From: Mariannaea sp. PMI_226
Taxonomy: Eukaryota > Ascomycota > Sordariomycetes > Hypocreales > Nectriaceae
Assembly: GCA_024336345.1 (NCBI GenBank)
Contig: JANFOG010000005.1
Coordinates: 2,480,001 to 2,544,000 of the forward strand
Direction: 5' to 3'
Length of the DNA stretch: 64,000 nucleotides
Below are positions 36,073-50,354 of the stretch, in pieces. The translations under genes and the position numbers were made by a program. Position 1 is the first letter of the stretch; every line of letters starts with the position of its first letter. Under the pieces are notes generated by a model. The model saw only the letters and a list, made by a program, of their open reading frames with translations, was not told where the DNA came from and did no database searches.

Positions 36073-39000
36073 TTTGGAAGATGTTACGAGGGGTCGTGAA
36101 GAGACGAGAGGAGCAGAGTGCAAGCGATTAAAGCAAGATCGAGGCGACGAGTTGAATCCTGGTCCAAGGAGGGATTGCAGATTCAAGCGAGGATGCGATG
36201 GCGACGGACTTGGAGGAGAGGAGGGCGGGAGACCCTTCTTATTAGGAACGCGGTGAACCAAGCTGAGTGCGTCCGTGTGTGCGTGTGGTGGGGGGAAGGG
36301 GAAAATTTTCAATTTCCACGCCCATTGCTGCCGGGTCAAAACTTGTTGCAATGAGCTATGTTTGCCCACCATATTCATGTGCAAGCTCTTTTTTTTCCTG
36401 TGTCTGGTTGGGCAGCGATGGACGCACAGTTCTTCATCGGTCCCTATTTTTCCTCATCAATCCTAGACGGGTTCCTTTCTATAGGTACCTACCATGTCCC
36501 GGAAACAAACATGGTTCTTTGCTGTCTTGTACAAGGGACAGAGGGTATCGAATACGGGTGATGTTGCAGCCCCGTCTCAACAAGACCGGGTATTTCGTAC
36601 CACTCATTCGAAATATGTAATGTATTACACGGAAGCCCGGTTGCTTCCCGAGACCAGTGACCCAGAACTTTACCTTGTTTCTTAGCTGCCTGGTAAGGAG
36701 TAGGTCGAGAGAGGAGGGGGGCGCTGAAAGAGCCTGACACACAAGCTGGCTAATCAGCGCAACTCTAGAAGCTCCAGCAACTCCAGAAAGCTCATCGATC
36801 TGGTGATGGTCAGAGGCTTAGAGGCTCATCTCTCTGTTTTTTTCCACAACCGGTAATGTGGACGTCACTACGAGCCTTGGGACGTGGGGTTGTGGTGGAA
36901 CCCCGAGTGTTGAACCGCTCCTCTTCTCAACGAGCGAGAATTAGCTGGATTATTCGGAATTGTAATACTTCATTCAGTTGGTCAACCGTAATTAATATGT
37001 AGACAGCAACATTTAAACCACTCATCATATTCATCTAATTTTTTGACCAACTTGCATTGCTGTAATATGACACCGTAGTTATGAATCTCGCTGAGATGCA
37101 GAGATGGCATTATTTACAAACCAGTACGCCGGTCACCCTCTCACTCAATATCTACTTGTGAGGCTATAGGTAGGGCAAAGCTTTGAGGAGGTATAGCAAT
37201 TCACATCCAAAGCTAACCAACGAATGAGAGAAGTCCATTCCGAGACAACCAACCCCCCACTAGACATGCTTATTATTCTCTGAACCAAAAATCGAGGTCT
37301 TTTATTAGGATGGAATCCCCCGATTCACGTCATGTCCATCCGCTTGCCCGGTCTGGATCCGGTGGAGGGCATAGACCCAGTGCACTATCGACCGGCGAGT
37401 GACTCGCATTGAAAATGCTCTACCTGATAAAAATCCACTAAAACACCAGAATTCGGAATTTAACGGTGTGCAAGAAAGTCCTGCCTTTGTTGTCAAACAG
37501 GTGTGGCATTGCATTTCGCGTATGCCTTTTGCCTCACTTGTAGAGGTAGTCTTTAATTTAAGGTATTTGCAAATGGTTGGGACAAGGCCTCTACCCCACA
37601 GGAGAACACGAAAAACAGAGTCCACATTTGGCAATACAAAGTAGAGATAAGAAAAATAAAAAATAAACAACGTCTTCAAACAGTCACGGGTACGTCGTAT
37701 ATCCTGGATAACAATGACTCAAGTTTTCAAGGATCGCAGGAGATATCCTGGACAAATTGTCCTTCCTCCGTAAACGGAAAAAGAGGTCTATATGAATCGA
37801 AGCGACTTCTGTGGTTCATATGTGCCCCAGCCTGCGGGAAATTTCGAGGATGACTTCGTACACACAAGACTCATATGACGTAGTATCAATACCCTGGTGC
37901 TACATCCTATCTATGGAAATCATCAGTCTATCGGGAAGTCCTTACTTTCGTACTTTTGCACCAGCCCAAACAATTCGTTGGGCAGAACTTGAGAATCAGG
38001 ACCAGGGGGGGGAGGGCAGACGGGTTCCGGTGCAACGACAGTACGTACCCATCCGTAATTATCTCTTATTACCTAACCTTGAGGTTTCCAGCCTAGAGAA
38101 ACTCAGAACATAGAAAACGGATGGAAGCCGGGCCGCATCTGTTTGAGCGGGAACTGGCCTCAATGAGCCGTGCCGATGTATTTGTTAGGCCAGCCAGCAC
38201 AAGCAAGGATCCAGGTTTTCCAGCTGGTGAGAATGGAATAACCTCTCATATCAAGCGAGGCAGGCGCTTTTGAATTTCGTAGCTCTTCTGCTGAGTGCGA
38301 GCATTTTATTTTATGCTCATCATGCTTATTCAATTTCGCGTACGCCTTCTCCCCCGATTTCCCCTGAAATGATCAATCACCATTCCTCCATTTCTCTCCG
38401 CATACTCTGCGCGACTAACGAGTTTTCTCCTCGTCATCACGTCTCCGTTACTTAAAATTTGCTTTTTTTCCACCCCTCAAAATCCTTTCTTGTTGTCTCC
38501 CCCTTCCCCTTTTGTTTCTGTTATCGTCGCGCCATGAAGCCATAAAGAAAGGAACCGTCGTGAAGCCGTTGTTCACAGCCGCAGCCACGGTGCGCCCAGC
38601 GAAAAAGCAAAGTCCTCAAATGCGACACCATAAATGATACCAGCAACCAGGGAGTCCCAACTTCTCCTTCCCCTTCCCCGATCAGACCCTCGAGACCGCC
38701 AGACACCTTGTGTGATAGTCAGGAGATTCAAACACCATGACCAATCATTATTTACTGAGCGGAGTACAAACATCTCTTATGGGAAGCTCATCCTCCAACA
38801 GCTTTTCCAGTGCGCCTCGCTGGCTCCATCGTGGTTTTTCTGCCAGTACGGATACTCCGTACGTGCATGCTTGCAAACGTAGTGCTCTAGCTCCAAAAGT
38901 CCTAATTACACGGTGATTTATGTCGAGCATGGCTCTAGCAAAAAGTGGCATGGCATGAGCATGGCATTTGATACCCCCTGAGACCACAACTTGAAACCCG

Positions 39001-39344
39001 CCCCGGGCACTAGACGGCGCCGTTGCGTGAAGGCAAATGTTCAATGTTACCGTACAGCAGGATTGATTCCTCGCCCCCCCAAGCATGCAAGCATGCAACG
39101 ATGCTCCATTTCTTCACCTCACGTTCTTGAATCACCCCTGAAAGAAGCCTGCTAGCTGAGGCTTGAGTGGACACCCGATACACGCGCAGATTGCTCCATA
39201 GAGTAGACCCCTAGCAAATGAGACCAATTCAGTAATCATTACCGATTTGGTCGTTCCTCTTTTTCGAAGCTACAACCCAGTCAAGCGGACAAGACCAAGC
39301 CCGACAAAGGCCCTTGGGCAACATGTTTGCCTCTTATTGCCCCC

Positions 39345-39374
39345 TTGTTAGGAACCCCCTTGTTAGGAACCCCC
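39345..39374. repeat. Two 15-bp tandem units
   Basis: TTGTTAGGAACCCCC occurs twice in direct succession. Confidence 0.9.
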
Positions 39375-41615
39375 GGCATCCCAGTTGCTGGTACCTGCAT
39401 TCGCTCTTCAGAACAATCCCTGTCCCGTGACGATCACTGAGGACCGTTACACTCTGAGCGAGCAGAATGGTGAGTTTATTACTCCGAAGTGTTCAAATTC
39501 CTTGTCCAGCCCAGACCCCCTGAGCTGATGGGAACTGGTGCAGAAACCGTCAGCCGTTGACCTGCAGCCTTGTAGTGAATGGCTCAACACGGACATGCTC
39601 ATAGCTTCCCCGGCGCCTGCTTATCACTTCCTCTCACGTACTAATTACTGTATGTACCACGGACTTCACATGCAGGCCTTATGGAGTAGAAGACATAGTT
39701 CTGTAGCCCATATCGGGAATTTGTATACAAGGGGGAGCGAAATGTGGCTAAAAGATGCCCACAAAGGCACATTCCATGCACTTTTGCTGGGGGGCTGATA
39801 TTTTAGCTCACTTTTTGCTGGTTTCTTCTTCTCAGGTGCGCACGTTGACTAAAGACCAACAAATGAGACCCCTCAGTCGGACGGAGAGGCTTGCCTCTAG
39901 TTAGCTTTTTTTTTTTTTGTTTGCTTGTTTAGAATGTTTGTTCCATATGTCACCTATTGGTAATATAGTCTACTGCCGCCTATTTTGAAACATTTCGGCG
40001 GTATCGGTGTCGGTTGCTCCCGGATTGCCGTAATAGAAGGGTGGTTCATTCACTGCCCTGACCGTAAGGGCTACACAACTTTGGATTCTCAAAGTGACGG
40101 GAGAAAAGGACACAATTGGTAATGTCAATAGAAACGTTCTTTGTTTTAGCTTCATTTGCAGTACCTACCTAGGTGATGTGATGTCTGTGATGCCTGTGAT
40201 GAGTGGTTACAAAATGGCTGAGCACGAGGCATGTATGTGTGTACACGAGGTATTGCTGACGGCCATCAAACTAATTGCCTCCAGCCAGCGTCTCGTTAGT
40301 GGTTGGAAGAATTACGCATCGACGCCAACTGGAATTTTTATGAAGTTTACCTACCCGACCTCAAGTGGAACTCCCAAGCCCCCTACGTACAAGATTTTTG
40401 GTGGGCAGGCTTACCAATGTAGGCTACCATTTTGTTTAGTTACGTACTGCGTACGTACAATGGCCCTTTGGGAGAAATGCCGATCTGAGTGCGATGTCAA
40501 AAGAGATGCCAGATTCCACGAATAGGGCTCGTTCCTCAATTGCCTTTGTGGCGTCTACAGTCAAAAACCCAGACCAGGACGGATTCAGGCTAGGCATGAA
40601 AGCTTCTGAACGTGGTATTTCTCCATTCAAACAATATGGCATAAACTCTCTCATCGGAGATGGTCATGCACACGTTTTTGATAGGCCGACCAAGCCGGAG
40701 TAAGAAATAGAAAAGATTTTTGGGTTGAAACGTGCTGCATGCACCATTCCCTGAGCGTGCAACAAACCAAGAAGAATGGGAGCCCTAAGTACAGATTACA
40801 TAGGCATCCTTATGTCACGACAAGAGTAATGACATGACAGACAATTGTCATAATTATGGCCACCTCCTGCGCCCACTCACACGATTGGTGGGGAGGAGGT
40901 GGTGGTGATGGGCCACACGGGCACTGGACACATGGCTTGCCCGGCTATTGAGAAAGAGATGCCGACGATGACGGCGACGGCACTGGCAGTGAGATGTAGG
41001 GTCTAAGAAAGGGCGCGCCAAGTTTGATGTGCCTGCCGACATTGCCTACGCAGTAATTATGGAGTGCGTGGAGGTACTGTACTTGACAGAACGGAATAAT
41101 AGAGGAAGAGCCTAAGGTGTGCGTGGAGACTTGCTTAAGCCGCCGTCCCGTGGGCTAAGTTGAGGTTTGTAGCTTGACTTCGTTAGGGATGGTGAGTGAC
41201 GGGGTGCATTGCATGGCGAATGGAGGATGTTTTAAGGGGCCTTGGTCAATTCCAACAACGCCCCCCCCTTCCCCCTCTTCTGTTCCTTTTTATTCTGTCA
41301 GGCTTACTACAGTACGACCATGAAGGTTCGTCAGGCGATTCACCCTGGCCGAAGGACTTAAAACAGGTAAAGCAAAGAGAGAAAAATAGAATAATTGCTT
41401 CTTTGGTTAAAAAAAAAACAACCGAGAGAAGAAAAAGGAAGCAGGGAGCATGGTATTTATTGATTGTGCTTTTTGTACTTCCTGACAGCTCAGGCCATGG
41501 GAGAGGAAGAACACTTCCGAGATGAAGCACTTCGGAAGCACGAAAATGCAGTGAGTAATGCAAGCACAAGCACCTGCAGAGGAAGCGTACATTCAGCACA
41601 GTACCGCACATACCT

Positions 41616-41645
41616 ACCTACGTTTATCTTACCTACGTTTATCTT
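41616..41645. repeat. Two 15-bp tandem units in a CCTACCTA-rich stretch
   Basis: ACCTACGTTTATCTT occurs twice in direct succession. Further TACCTA words lie just before and after (41610-41668). Confidence 0.9.
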
Positions 41646-42120
41646 GCCTACCTCTATGTATCTACCTACAGCTAATTAGTGTCTGCAATACCTGCATGTA
41701 GGTACTGTACGCTAGCGGTGCAGCAGGAGGTGGATGCAGCAGAAAGCCTCCACTGCCAGGTCCCTGGACACGGCCTGGTGTTCGTGTGCCGCCGATTCCG
41801 TCTTCGTCTTTGACTGGCGACTCGCAAGGAAACGGGAGGTGCCCCACCAAAGCCGACGCCAAAAATCTTCAAACAGAGTAAGACCCGTCTGGGTGCATGC
41901 TCGAAATCCCATTGATGGCCCAAGTTCCCCATATTTTGACACCTCCCACGCTCCTTGGGGACCCCCCCTACCACCATACCACCACGCTATCCTGAATAAT
42001 ACCACGCTTCCTTCAACTTCTCAAGCCTGCCCACAGCCGTCGACTCCACTCTCACGCCAACGCCAGTGGCCCCCCCTTCCCCTGCAAGGTGCAAGCTGCA
42101 ACCGATGCTGGTGCTGCTGG

Positions 42121-42141
42121 GTGCTGGGTGCTGGGTGCTGG
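42121..42141. repeat. 7-bp minisatellite
   Basis: GTGCTGG is repeated three times, with diverged copies on both sides (GTGCTGCTGG before, GAACTGG after). Confidence 0.85.
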
Positions 42142-42704
42142 GAACTGGGCGTGCCTGTGCTGGTGCCGGCGCCGCTCGCTGGATCCCCAAAAGGATAATT
42201 CCATCTTAATGAATAATAAAGGGACCTCACTGCCCATACCGTATACGGACTTTTCTGCGAACGGGGAATGTTTTCTTCGCCGCCGAATCCTGCCCTGCCG
42301 CCGTTCGTCGCCCATCGACTGCCTCCCGTCTAATTACCGTCTCCCTGTCGGGTTGGTATTCTTTTTTTCGTCTTGACAACATCGACACTCTCCCAAATCC
42401 ATACCCTGTGGTTGCTTCGTCCTCGAGCACTTTCGTTCCCGACGCTTCTTCCCCCTAACCCGGACGTCTAGGGGTTTCCGCAAACCAACATCAACAAACA
42501 AAACGGCTTTTGTCGAGAAGTGGTCATCGCCAGAGCTCTGAGGCATTGAGCTAACCCGGGATACGAGTTCACACCTTCAACCGACATACACATCCTTTCT
42601 GTCGCCCGACTACGAACCCTATCTTGCCGACTCGCGGCTCTACCTACTCAAAATAACTGAAAGTAGCTTGATTGTCGTTCAACCACTCTTCACAACCTTT
42701 TAGA

Positions 42705-44115
42705 ATGTGTTTCGGCAGCCGAGACAAGGGCGGCGATGGCGGCGAAGCTCGCTCGCGCGAACTGGACCGTCAGATCCGCCAAGATGAGAAACGATTGGCC
42801 AAAGAGGTGAAGCTACTTCTGCTGGGTATGTGATTTTCCATGTTCACCAGTTCGATATGATGCGCATGCTGATATGATTTCGTGATTGCAGGAGCTGGAG
42901 AGTCTGGGAAATCGACAGTCCTCAAGCAGATGAAGCTCATTTATTCCCAAGGTTTCAGCAAAAACGAGAAGCTGGAGTGGAAACCTGTTGTCTTCAGCAA
43001 CATTATTCAGTCCTTCAAGGTCATCTACGAGGCCATGCAGGAGCTCCATATCGATTTCGAGAACCCAGATAATGAGGTAAGCTTTCTTTTCATCCCCTCG
43101 TCAAATTGTTGCTGTTTCCGTACGGATCCGGAGATAATATCTCACGGCGCTTGTCGACAAGCGCATCAATTTTGTGGTCGCCGTGAGACATTGTTTTTGC
43201 TGACTGGACCCCCCCAAAAAGAAACACCTGGCCCACATCCTTGTCGAGTACGAACTTAGTCCCCAAGAGCGAATGCCTGTGGATTACCTTACTCCAGTTA
43301 AATCCCTATGGGCCGACCACGGAATCCAGCAGGCTATTGCCAAGGGCAATGAGTACGCGCTTCACGACAACCTTACCTAGTGAGTATACCATGAAATTTG
43401 GGCTTTGCACGGCCTTTTTTTTTCTTACTGACATAAATAAAGCTTCCTCACAGATGTTGATAGAATTTGGGCCGAAGACTACGTGCCTAACGACCAGGAT
43501 TTGCTTAGATCTCGACTAAGGACGACTGGTATCACTGAGACCGTTTTTGATCTCGGCCAATTGACCTACCGCATGTTCGACGTGGGTGGCCAACGATCAG
43601 AGCGAAAGAAGTGGATCCATTGTTTCGAGAATGTGAATTGTTTGCTTTTCCTGGTTGCTATCAGCGGCTATGACCAATGCCTAGTCGAGGACAAGGATGG
43701 AGTAAGTGGTTTTCAAACCCCCTTTTATCGTTAAGTACTGGGAGCCTCAAGGCTGATGAATATGGCATAGAACCAAATGAATGAGGCCCTGATGCTGTGG
43801 GAGTCGATTGCCAACTCGCATTGGTTCATCAAATCTGCTCTCATCTTGTTCTTGAACAAGATGGATCTGTTCAAGGAGAAGTTGCCAAAGAGCCCCATCA
43901 GCGACTACGGATTCACCGACTACCACGGCCCCAAGGATGACTACAAGGCCGCGAGCAAGTACTTCTTGGATAAGTTCCGGGCCTTGAACCGAAACACCGA
44001 GAAGGAAATTTACGGCCACTTTACCAACGCGACTGATACCAACCTGCTGAAGATCACCATGGCCTCTGTGCAAGATATGATTATTCAACGAAATCTGAAG
44101 CAACTCATACTGTAA
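42705..44115 (+). CDS. gna-2: Heterotrimeric G-protein alpha subunit, GNA-2 type
   Basis: Five exons (42705-42825, 42892-43076, 43222-43379, 43443-43701, 43771-44115) give 355 aa, the standard length. All nucleotide-binding motifs are intact: GAGESGKST at 41-49, R179 in [17 protein letters not shown] with Q205, LNKMD and TNATDT. It begins MCFGSRD, so it lacks the Gly-2 myristoylation site of GNA-1/GNA-3-type subunits but has Cys-2, a possible palmitoylation site. It ends KQLIL, without the pertussis-toxin cysteine. These features, plus [10 protein letters not shown] and [10 protein letters not shown], fit the GNA-2/MagC group of filamentous fungi, a less conserved class that overlaps in function with the other alphas. 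Group assignment is from remembered features and should be confirmed by phylogeny. Confidence 0.92.
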
Positions 44116-47100
44116 GGCCGGAATAATAACCTTACTAAGTGTGTTGACTAAGTGTGTTGACTAATTCATGAGCCTGCCATAGCGCGTGACGCTTTTCATA
44201 GAAGACGCACTAACTCTCGACACCAAACAGCCACAACAAATACTGTTCTTGACATGATCTGGAGAAAGCATGATTGCTTCCCACAAGCCAGCCATACGGC
44301 ATCTTCTTTTTTGAATCGGTGGCCCGATTCCTGTTTTTTTTATATATCCCCTTTTCACTCCGTTCCAGGCGGCGCAATTTAGGTTTTCTTTTTCTTTTTT
44401 GGATCCGGGTCAAAGGGCAAGCGGATTTCTTGTTCATACATGTGTGTCCAGAGCACCACCGGAATGGTGGCATATCTGAAGAGGACGGGACACCCTTCCT
44501 CTTTGCCCTTGCCTATATATTTACGTTCTCTTACCAACTCTCTGGGTCTGAGTTGAGAGAACTTACCACGGGTGCCTAGCCTAGAAACCCAGGAGGCCTT
44601 GTGATTTATAGGGTGGCAAGGGAAGCTGTTGAGGAGTTTTAGATGGCCTCGATAACCCAAAAAACATGAGGATACGGAGATGCAGAGATGGATAGAGCGG
44701 CCCTGTTGGATTCCCTTTTTTTTGTTGTTTCATTCTTTCATTCTATTTCTTTTTTTGCGAAAGAAAAAAATATCTTGTCTTTGTTTGTACGCATGATACC
44801 AAGGTGCTTGTAATTTTTCAAGCATCTTCGAAACGGGGCGACGGGTATGCGTTTTGTTTCGTTTTTTTTACGTTACGGGCAGCAAGATGATATGATGAGA
44901 ATACAAAAAAGAGCATCAACAAACTGTGCATGTGCACGTGTGTGCGTATGTGTGAGTCCAACTGCCGATGACCGATTTTTAACCCCCTCCCCCATTTCTT
45001 AAGTGACTCAATTTGCTCCCTGCTTGCTTCTGCAACAGTTGCTGCATGGGGGTTAATTATCCCGTGTCCGTGTGTTCATGCAGCTCGCCAAGTCCGCGTG
45101 GCATGCGGATCCTGGATCAATGTTTTTTTTTTTTTTCTCGAACCCGCTCCCCCAGGCTTGGTAATAAAGTGAGTACATAGTCTAGCATTTTTGAGTGGAT
45201 ATCGATGGGGTGCATCTGTTGCATGTCGCTTAGTTTCACCGCGTTTTCGATGGATGGAGAGAAGGTGGAGTTTATTGCGATCGTCGCACGGGCGGGAGGG
45301 GGTGGTGTGAGTCTCGTACCTGTCAAATGTTGTTTTTATCATCATCGTGGGATTGGAAGTGGAGTTTATTGCTGCTACCCGGTTTTGAAGTCAGCGTTGC
45401 AAGTAATCAAGGCTTCTTTTTGAGTTCGTCAGTGAGTTGAATGAAACCAGGTTTAGAGCCGAACCCCGAGGCCTCTCTATTTTATTAATATTAAGTTGAA
45501 TATTGGATCATCCTTGGCTTTCTAGGGTGTCGACTTGGTCTTTGTGCGTCATGGCATGGAAAGCATGTATTTAACAACTATATGATAATGAGATTCTATA
45601 TAGTAGTCTGTCACTGTTGAGTCATAAAGAATTCGAAATCAGTAAAGAAATTGTCGATTCGATCATTTGTGGGCTTGGTTTATGAGGCACATAGCTTTCG
45701 ATAAATGACGCTATTTCAAACTTTCACGATATCAGAACTGGAGCAAAACGTTCAAGCAAGTTTGTCAGTGCAATCAAGGGCATAGTGATGTTGAAAGCCT
45801 AGTTATTGTGATGCGAATATGCCCTTGAAGCCGCTCTTTGGTGAAAGCTCAAAGTCTTATAGGTGGATGAATATTAATTAATGCTAGTAGGGATCCAGCA
45901 TCTCTGTGTCCTTAGCCTGTATACTCGTCATTTAAACTCACAAGAAATCCAGGATGCCAGGTTGTCTCACGTTCTAAGTGTCTAAAGTCATCGGTCATCA
46001 CTTGACTCTTGGCTACCAAATTAATAGCTCAGCAAAGCACACATCAATTGCTTCTCTCAATTTGCATTACATTGTGTACTTGCGTGTCCTTGCATGATAT
46101 CTGGAAATCATATTAGTATTTGTTCTTCTCAAGTGTGATGAAAAATGGATGTGTTGGCGCATCTTACATACTTAAGTAATTCTCTAACTGAGCGACTTAC
46201 ACTTCAGACCGTAACCTGCCCACCTCTCAATTCCCACGGGTTCATACACTGCAATTTTCTAATAGATAGTATTAAGCCTCGGTACCATCGAAAGCCTATC
46301 TCCAGCATGATTTGAGTAAACCCCTCTTCACGTGCGAGCTCTCACCATCTTTCAATACCTCGTTCGGCGCTCCCGCGCGGTGGGAGTCAGCCACCTCACA
46401 TCGTACAAAGCCACTGCTACTCGCGAAAGGAACGCGTTAAAGCGGTATGCTAAATATCCAGAATGGCAAATGAATTGTTAACAAAAATATTATTCGAAAG
46501 ATTACACGCTTCAGATGCGAGTAGTGCGGCGATTTTGGCGGCTGTCTTTACATTGCGAGTTGCAAACGCGCCTGTTCCCTCAGTCCCAGGGTCTGAAATA
46601 CATGTCTTTGAGGCCATAATATGCCTATCAGAAGTTTGGACTTGGAGAAGCAGACGTTGGAACCCTATCTTGCATGAAAGCAATACCTGGCATGTTCTCG
46701 CCAATTGAGAAGATTGCGACCGAGACTGTTTTGGCCAACTAGAATCCGCGCCTAATCGTGTCATTGTCTATCACATGGTTGTTAGACAGCGTGTTAGCTC
46801 TGTCATTGATCGGATGCTAATTTGAGATTGGAAGACCACGAGGCAAGGCTAGCACAAGTACAGCAAACGAGAAGCACACGTCATACCGAAAATCTCCGAC
46901 AGCAGACCCCTGCGATCAATGTTCGAGGAATTTGCATTGATTTGTGGGCATTATTCGCGCTCCGGGAGTTGAACAGACTGTCTCTCATTGCACCGGAAGG
47001 GGAAGAGGGGGTTTCATTGATTGGGTTGTGTGAGGTCTAGCCACTTTTTCTTTTCACATGAGGTGGAATCTTACCTACATCATCCTTTCTTGACCCTATT

Positions 47101-50100
47101 CGACTGTGTGGCGATATTGTAAATGGATTTTATCGATGTAGCCCGCACCCAGAAGGAGCCAGAAGTAACGGAGGCTGGAGAAATTGTGTGATACCAGTTC
47201 GTGACCACTTAGACGGCTTATAATACTACTGTTCTGTAGCTCCCCTATTTTAACAGTCAATTGGGGTGTAACATATCACATTTTGATATCAATTCCCTAT
47301 CGTATTTATTATTATTTTTCCGCAATACTCTTAAATGAGGGCCAAGAACATCCGCATCTTGAAATCAAGCTATCCGTCTGTTCTCATCCTTACTGCCAAT
47401 GCTAGTATAGCCCAATTTTTTCTCTCTCCCTTACCACAATCAAGCAAGCAGATCCTTCCACGCGGTGAGCTAACTGTTTTTCTTTTATCAAGAATAGCTC
47501 AGCAGTTTTTAGGTGAGAATGCAGCATATTTGCACCGAATACAGGTACTTCTCATAGTTGAGTTGTGCACATTCATCACGGCACATATGACCTACCCACT
47601 AGAGAACTAGGGATCCCGTCAATTTCTCTGCGTCAAAACTCCTTACCTTAACTTCCTCACCATATGCCTCCCCGAGAATGATATTATGAACTCTGCTTTT
47701 TTTCAGGACTCACTCCAGCCCCAAACACTGGGGATGCTCATTGATGCAAGAAAGGGGTACCAACTAAGCAAGCCGCCAAAGGTCGTTTTGCGACTCGGTG
47801 TACGCTAGTTGCACAACTAACTTAAAACCTACCCAAAAGCATTAATCGCACTCATAGTGTGGATTCTCTTCCACGCCAGCCGGGCGACTGATCCATGACT
47901 AGTATCGGGGGAGCGTGATTTTCCAAGAAATGAAGGTTAATGATGGAAAGGGCGATAGAAGATGAAATGGTGCGCGTCTGGTGAGAATAAAGAGCTAAGA
48001 TACGCCTGTTGTCGAGCTGGCTTGTAGCAACATGATGAGCATAGGAGCGAGCATGAAGATGCGATTCTCCCAACATGTAGCAACCACGATCCCGTCGTCG
48101 ACCAAATAACACCCAGGCATCGTGACACGCTTTGAAGGCATGCGAGTCAAGTGATGTGATTTTGTAGATGCTTTGTATTCCGAGTACATAGAGACCGTCA
48201 ATAACAAGTATCCACAGCCGCCTGGAGTTTGTCTAGATGTGTGAGGTATCCCAATTCTCTTCTTTTGTTCAATATGAATATAAATTATTCGTAAGCCATA
48301 TTTCAGCGACGGCTATTTATAGGCCAGAGAGAATGATATGGAGACGACATACTCTGTGGCAACGCAGCTCGATTATATGACGCTGGAGGTTAGAGCCTGA
48401 GGACTACCTCATCAGCTTCCTTTTGACTTTATTATTTCATTTTGGAAGCCGGCTGCCTTACTTAGCAGGTTGAGGGAGGCATCTATATCCCGCGTTAAAG
48501 GCTCAAATAGACCAGGCAACAAGCATCATCTCACTCACAAACTTTCACCCAACTGACTGTGCGATAGGTATCTTTGAAATCTCAATCTCTTTTGTACTAG
48601 GGTTAACCGCAAGTTCAACTGCTGGTTTCTACCTCTCTGCACACCGTGGCATCATCAGCTTGCTGTGCCTCGTCTTGTAACACTTGAAAGACCTGCCCGA
48701 GTGTGGACTGTCTTGGACGTATGCAATTTGTCTCAAATGTAAATGGGGCGTTCATCTGGTTCAAAGGCTCTCTTGATAAGTAAAATAGGTACAGATAGCC
48801 AGGATCGGAGGAGTCAGGAGTGCAGGCCTCAGAGACGATGACGATCAGTAGAGACTTATCCTGGCGATAATAAGAAGCTGAGTAGTACTATCACTTGGCA
48901 CTTCACTTGAGATGGAAACTGGAGATGAACAACTATCCCGGGAATAACATTGTATAACTTCTTTTCTGGTGGCGTTTTTAGCATCTCGATGGAACTTTTG
49001 GAGCTCATCCTCTTGTGCTGTGTCACCGCACTTGCTAATTTGCTCGGACCTCTCGTTGACTCAGCCGCATGCACCCACATGCCAAATGGTGCTGTTATCC
49101 GAGGATGGACGACCAACCTCTCTCAGGTTCTTTCATTGTCTGATGGTAGAAAGGAAAAGTTCTTATGACCTCTCTGCTGTCAGTTACGACTCAAAAACTA
49201 GTCCATCATCTCAAGAGGAACCACAGCCCCCACAAGTCGCAGATTGTGGGGGACACAGGGCTCTCTCCTTGATCCGTGTTCTCTACCTGTCATCCAAACA
49301 GGAACCGAGCGAACCCAAGTAGGTCCTCTGCAGCTGAGGAACCGCAAGCAATGAAAGGGATTCCTTGCTAACCAAAGTCCTTCATAACCTGAATGACGAC
49401 TGTGTCCGTTAAAGTGACAGAAACCCACCCCCACAGATCGCCGCCCCAGACAGTTCATCAGGATCCTCCCATTAGGCAATAAGGCGTACATACTATGATC
49501 GTCCCTCTTGAAATATGATCGGTATGTCTCATAGGCTCATGATAGTTTGGCTACGTCTGGCGGCTCCAGGCTGTGCGCCGTGTCACGCTTTGTGATACGG
49601 AACTTTGAAGGAATCAGAATGTCTAGACAGGGGTTCCCTGGATAGACGGCAGAGTAGTGGAGGCATAACTCTCTGAAGTCGGGAGGATATATTGGCTTTG
49701 GGTCATCCCTTTTGGCCCATCTTCCCTTTCCCTTGTACACAGATACTATATAAACATCTCTCTATACTCTGTGCGGTTATCTAATTGCTATCTATTGGCC
49801 TCATCGTAGAATGCAGCAAATAGTGTCTTCCTGGTGATATTACTATCAGCCATTGTAGTTGTGTCTAAGAGTGCCGTTTAGCCAACGTTGAAAAGTACTC
49901 AAGGTGTGGCTTAATACCAGTTCAGGACATAATTTGCATTGGCTGCAAGCGAGGTTTCAAGCAAAGTAAACGTCACTCACTTCCCCTGGTCAACTTACTT
50001 CATGACCACTAAGAATCTGAGTGGTAGCACAAGTAGGTTTTTTGGCGCCGCATTAGGTCAAACGACTAGTAGCGGTCTTGACTCGAGTCCCAATAAAATA

Positions 50101-50354
50101 AACGTTTGCCGCGATATTCTGGAAATATCTTTCGAATGGCCTCTGCAGGGTCCGAGACATGTAATGTTTGTTCTTCTCGGCTCTTGCTCTGACTTTATAA
50201 GGGTATGAAGTTCTTTAGAAATCCAGAGTGCAGATAGAGTCATGTATTGGGATTTCTTTTCCTTATGCTTTTCTGTTTCCTTTTCGTTGTACGCCGTACA
50301 TAAATATTTGGAGAGTGAAGGTACCCATCCTGACGAGGCTGATGAATCTGAAAG
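44116..50354. other. 6.2-kb gene-poor region
   Basis: Begins with the T-rich 3' flank of the G-alpha gene (GT-rich at 44928-44955, T-run at 45122-45136). From about 45.4 kb the sequence is AT-rich and only short broken frames occur. One open stretch (about 48230-47852, minus, no start until mid-way) and small frames at 46463-46708 and 48950-49168 have no recognised relatives. I see no gene here. Confidence 0.5.

Larger units (their letters stand above)
36073..42704. other. 6.6-kb region with no supported gene
   Basis: Lies upstream of two divergent genes (SPE3 and the G-alpha gene). It contains many short overlapping frames without family resemblance, CCTACCTA-rich stretches, T- and A-runs, and small tandem repeats. 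The last 160 bp before 42705 are probably the G-alpha leader. Candidate frames at 40094-40525 (+) and 41734-42198 (+) were not accepted. Confidence 0.5.

Noticed and set aside
37305..37430. Possible tRNA-like hairpins
   Set aside because: GC-rich hairpin but no consistent A/B-box pair or cloverleaf; no tRNA elsewhere either.
40094..40525. 143-codon plus-strand open frame
   Set aside because: No domain and no splice evidence; typical chance frame.
41734..42198. 154-codon plus-strand open frame
   Set aside because: Includes the GTGCTGG minisatellite; Pro/Cys/Trp-rich with no domain.
47852..48230. Minus-strand open stretch of about 125 codons
   Set aside because: No recognised family; a weak beta-propeller impression did not hold up on reading the residues.
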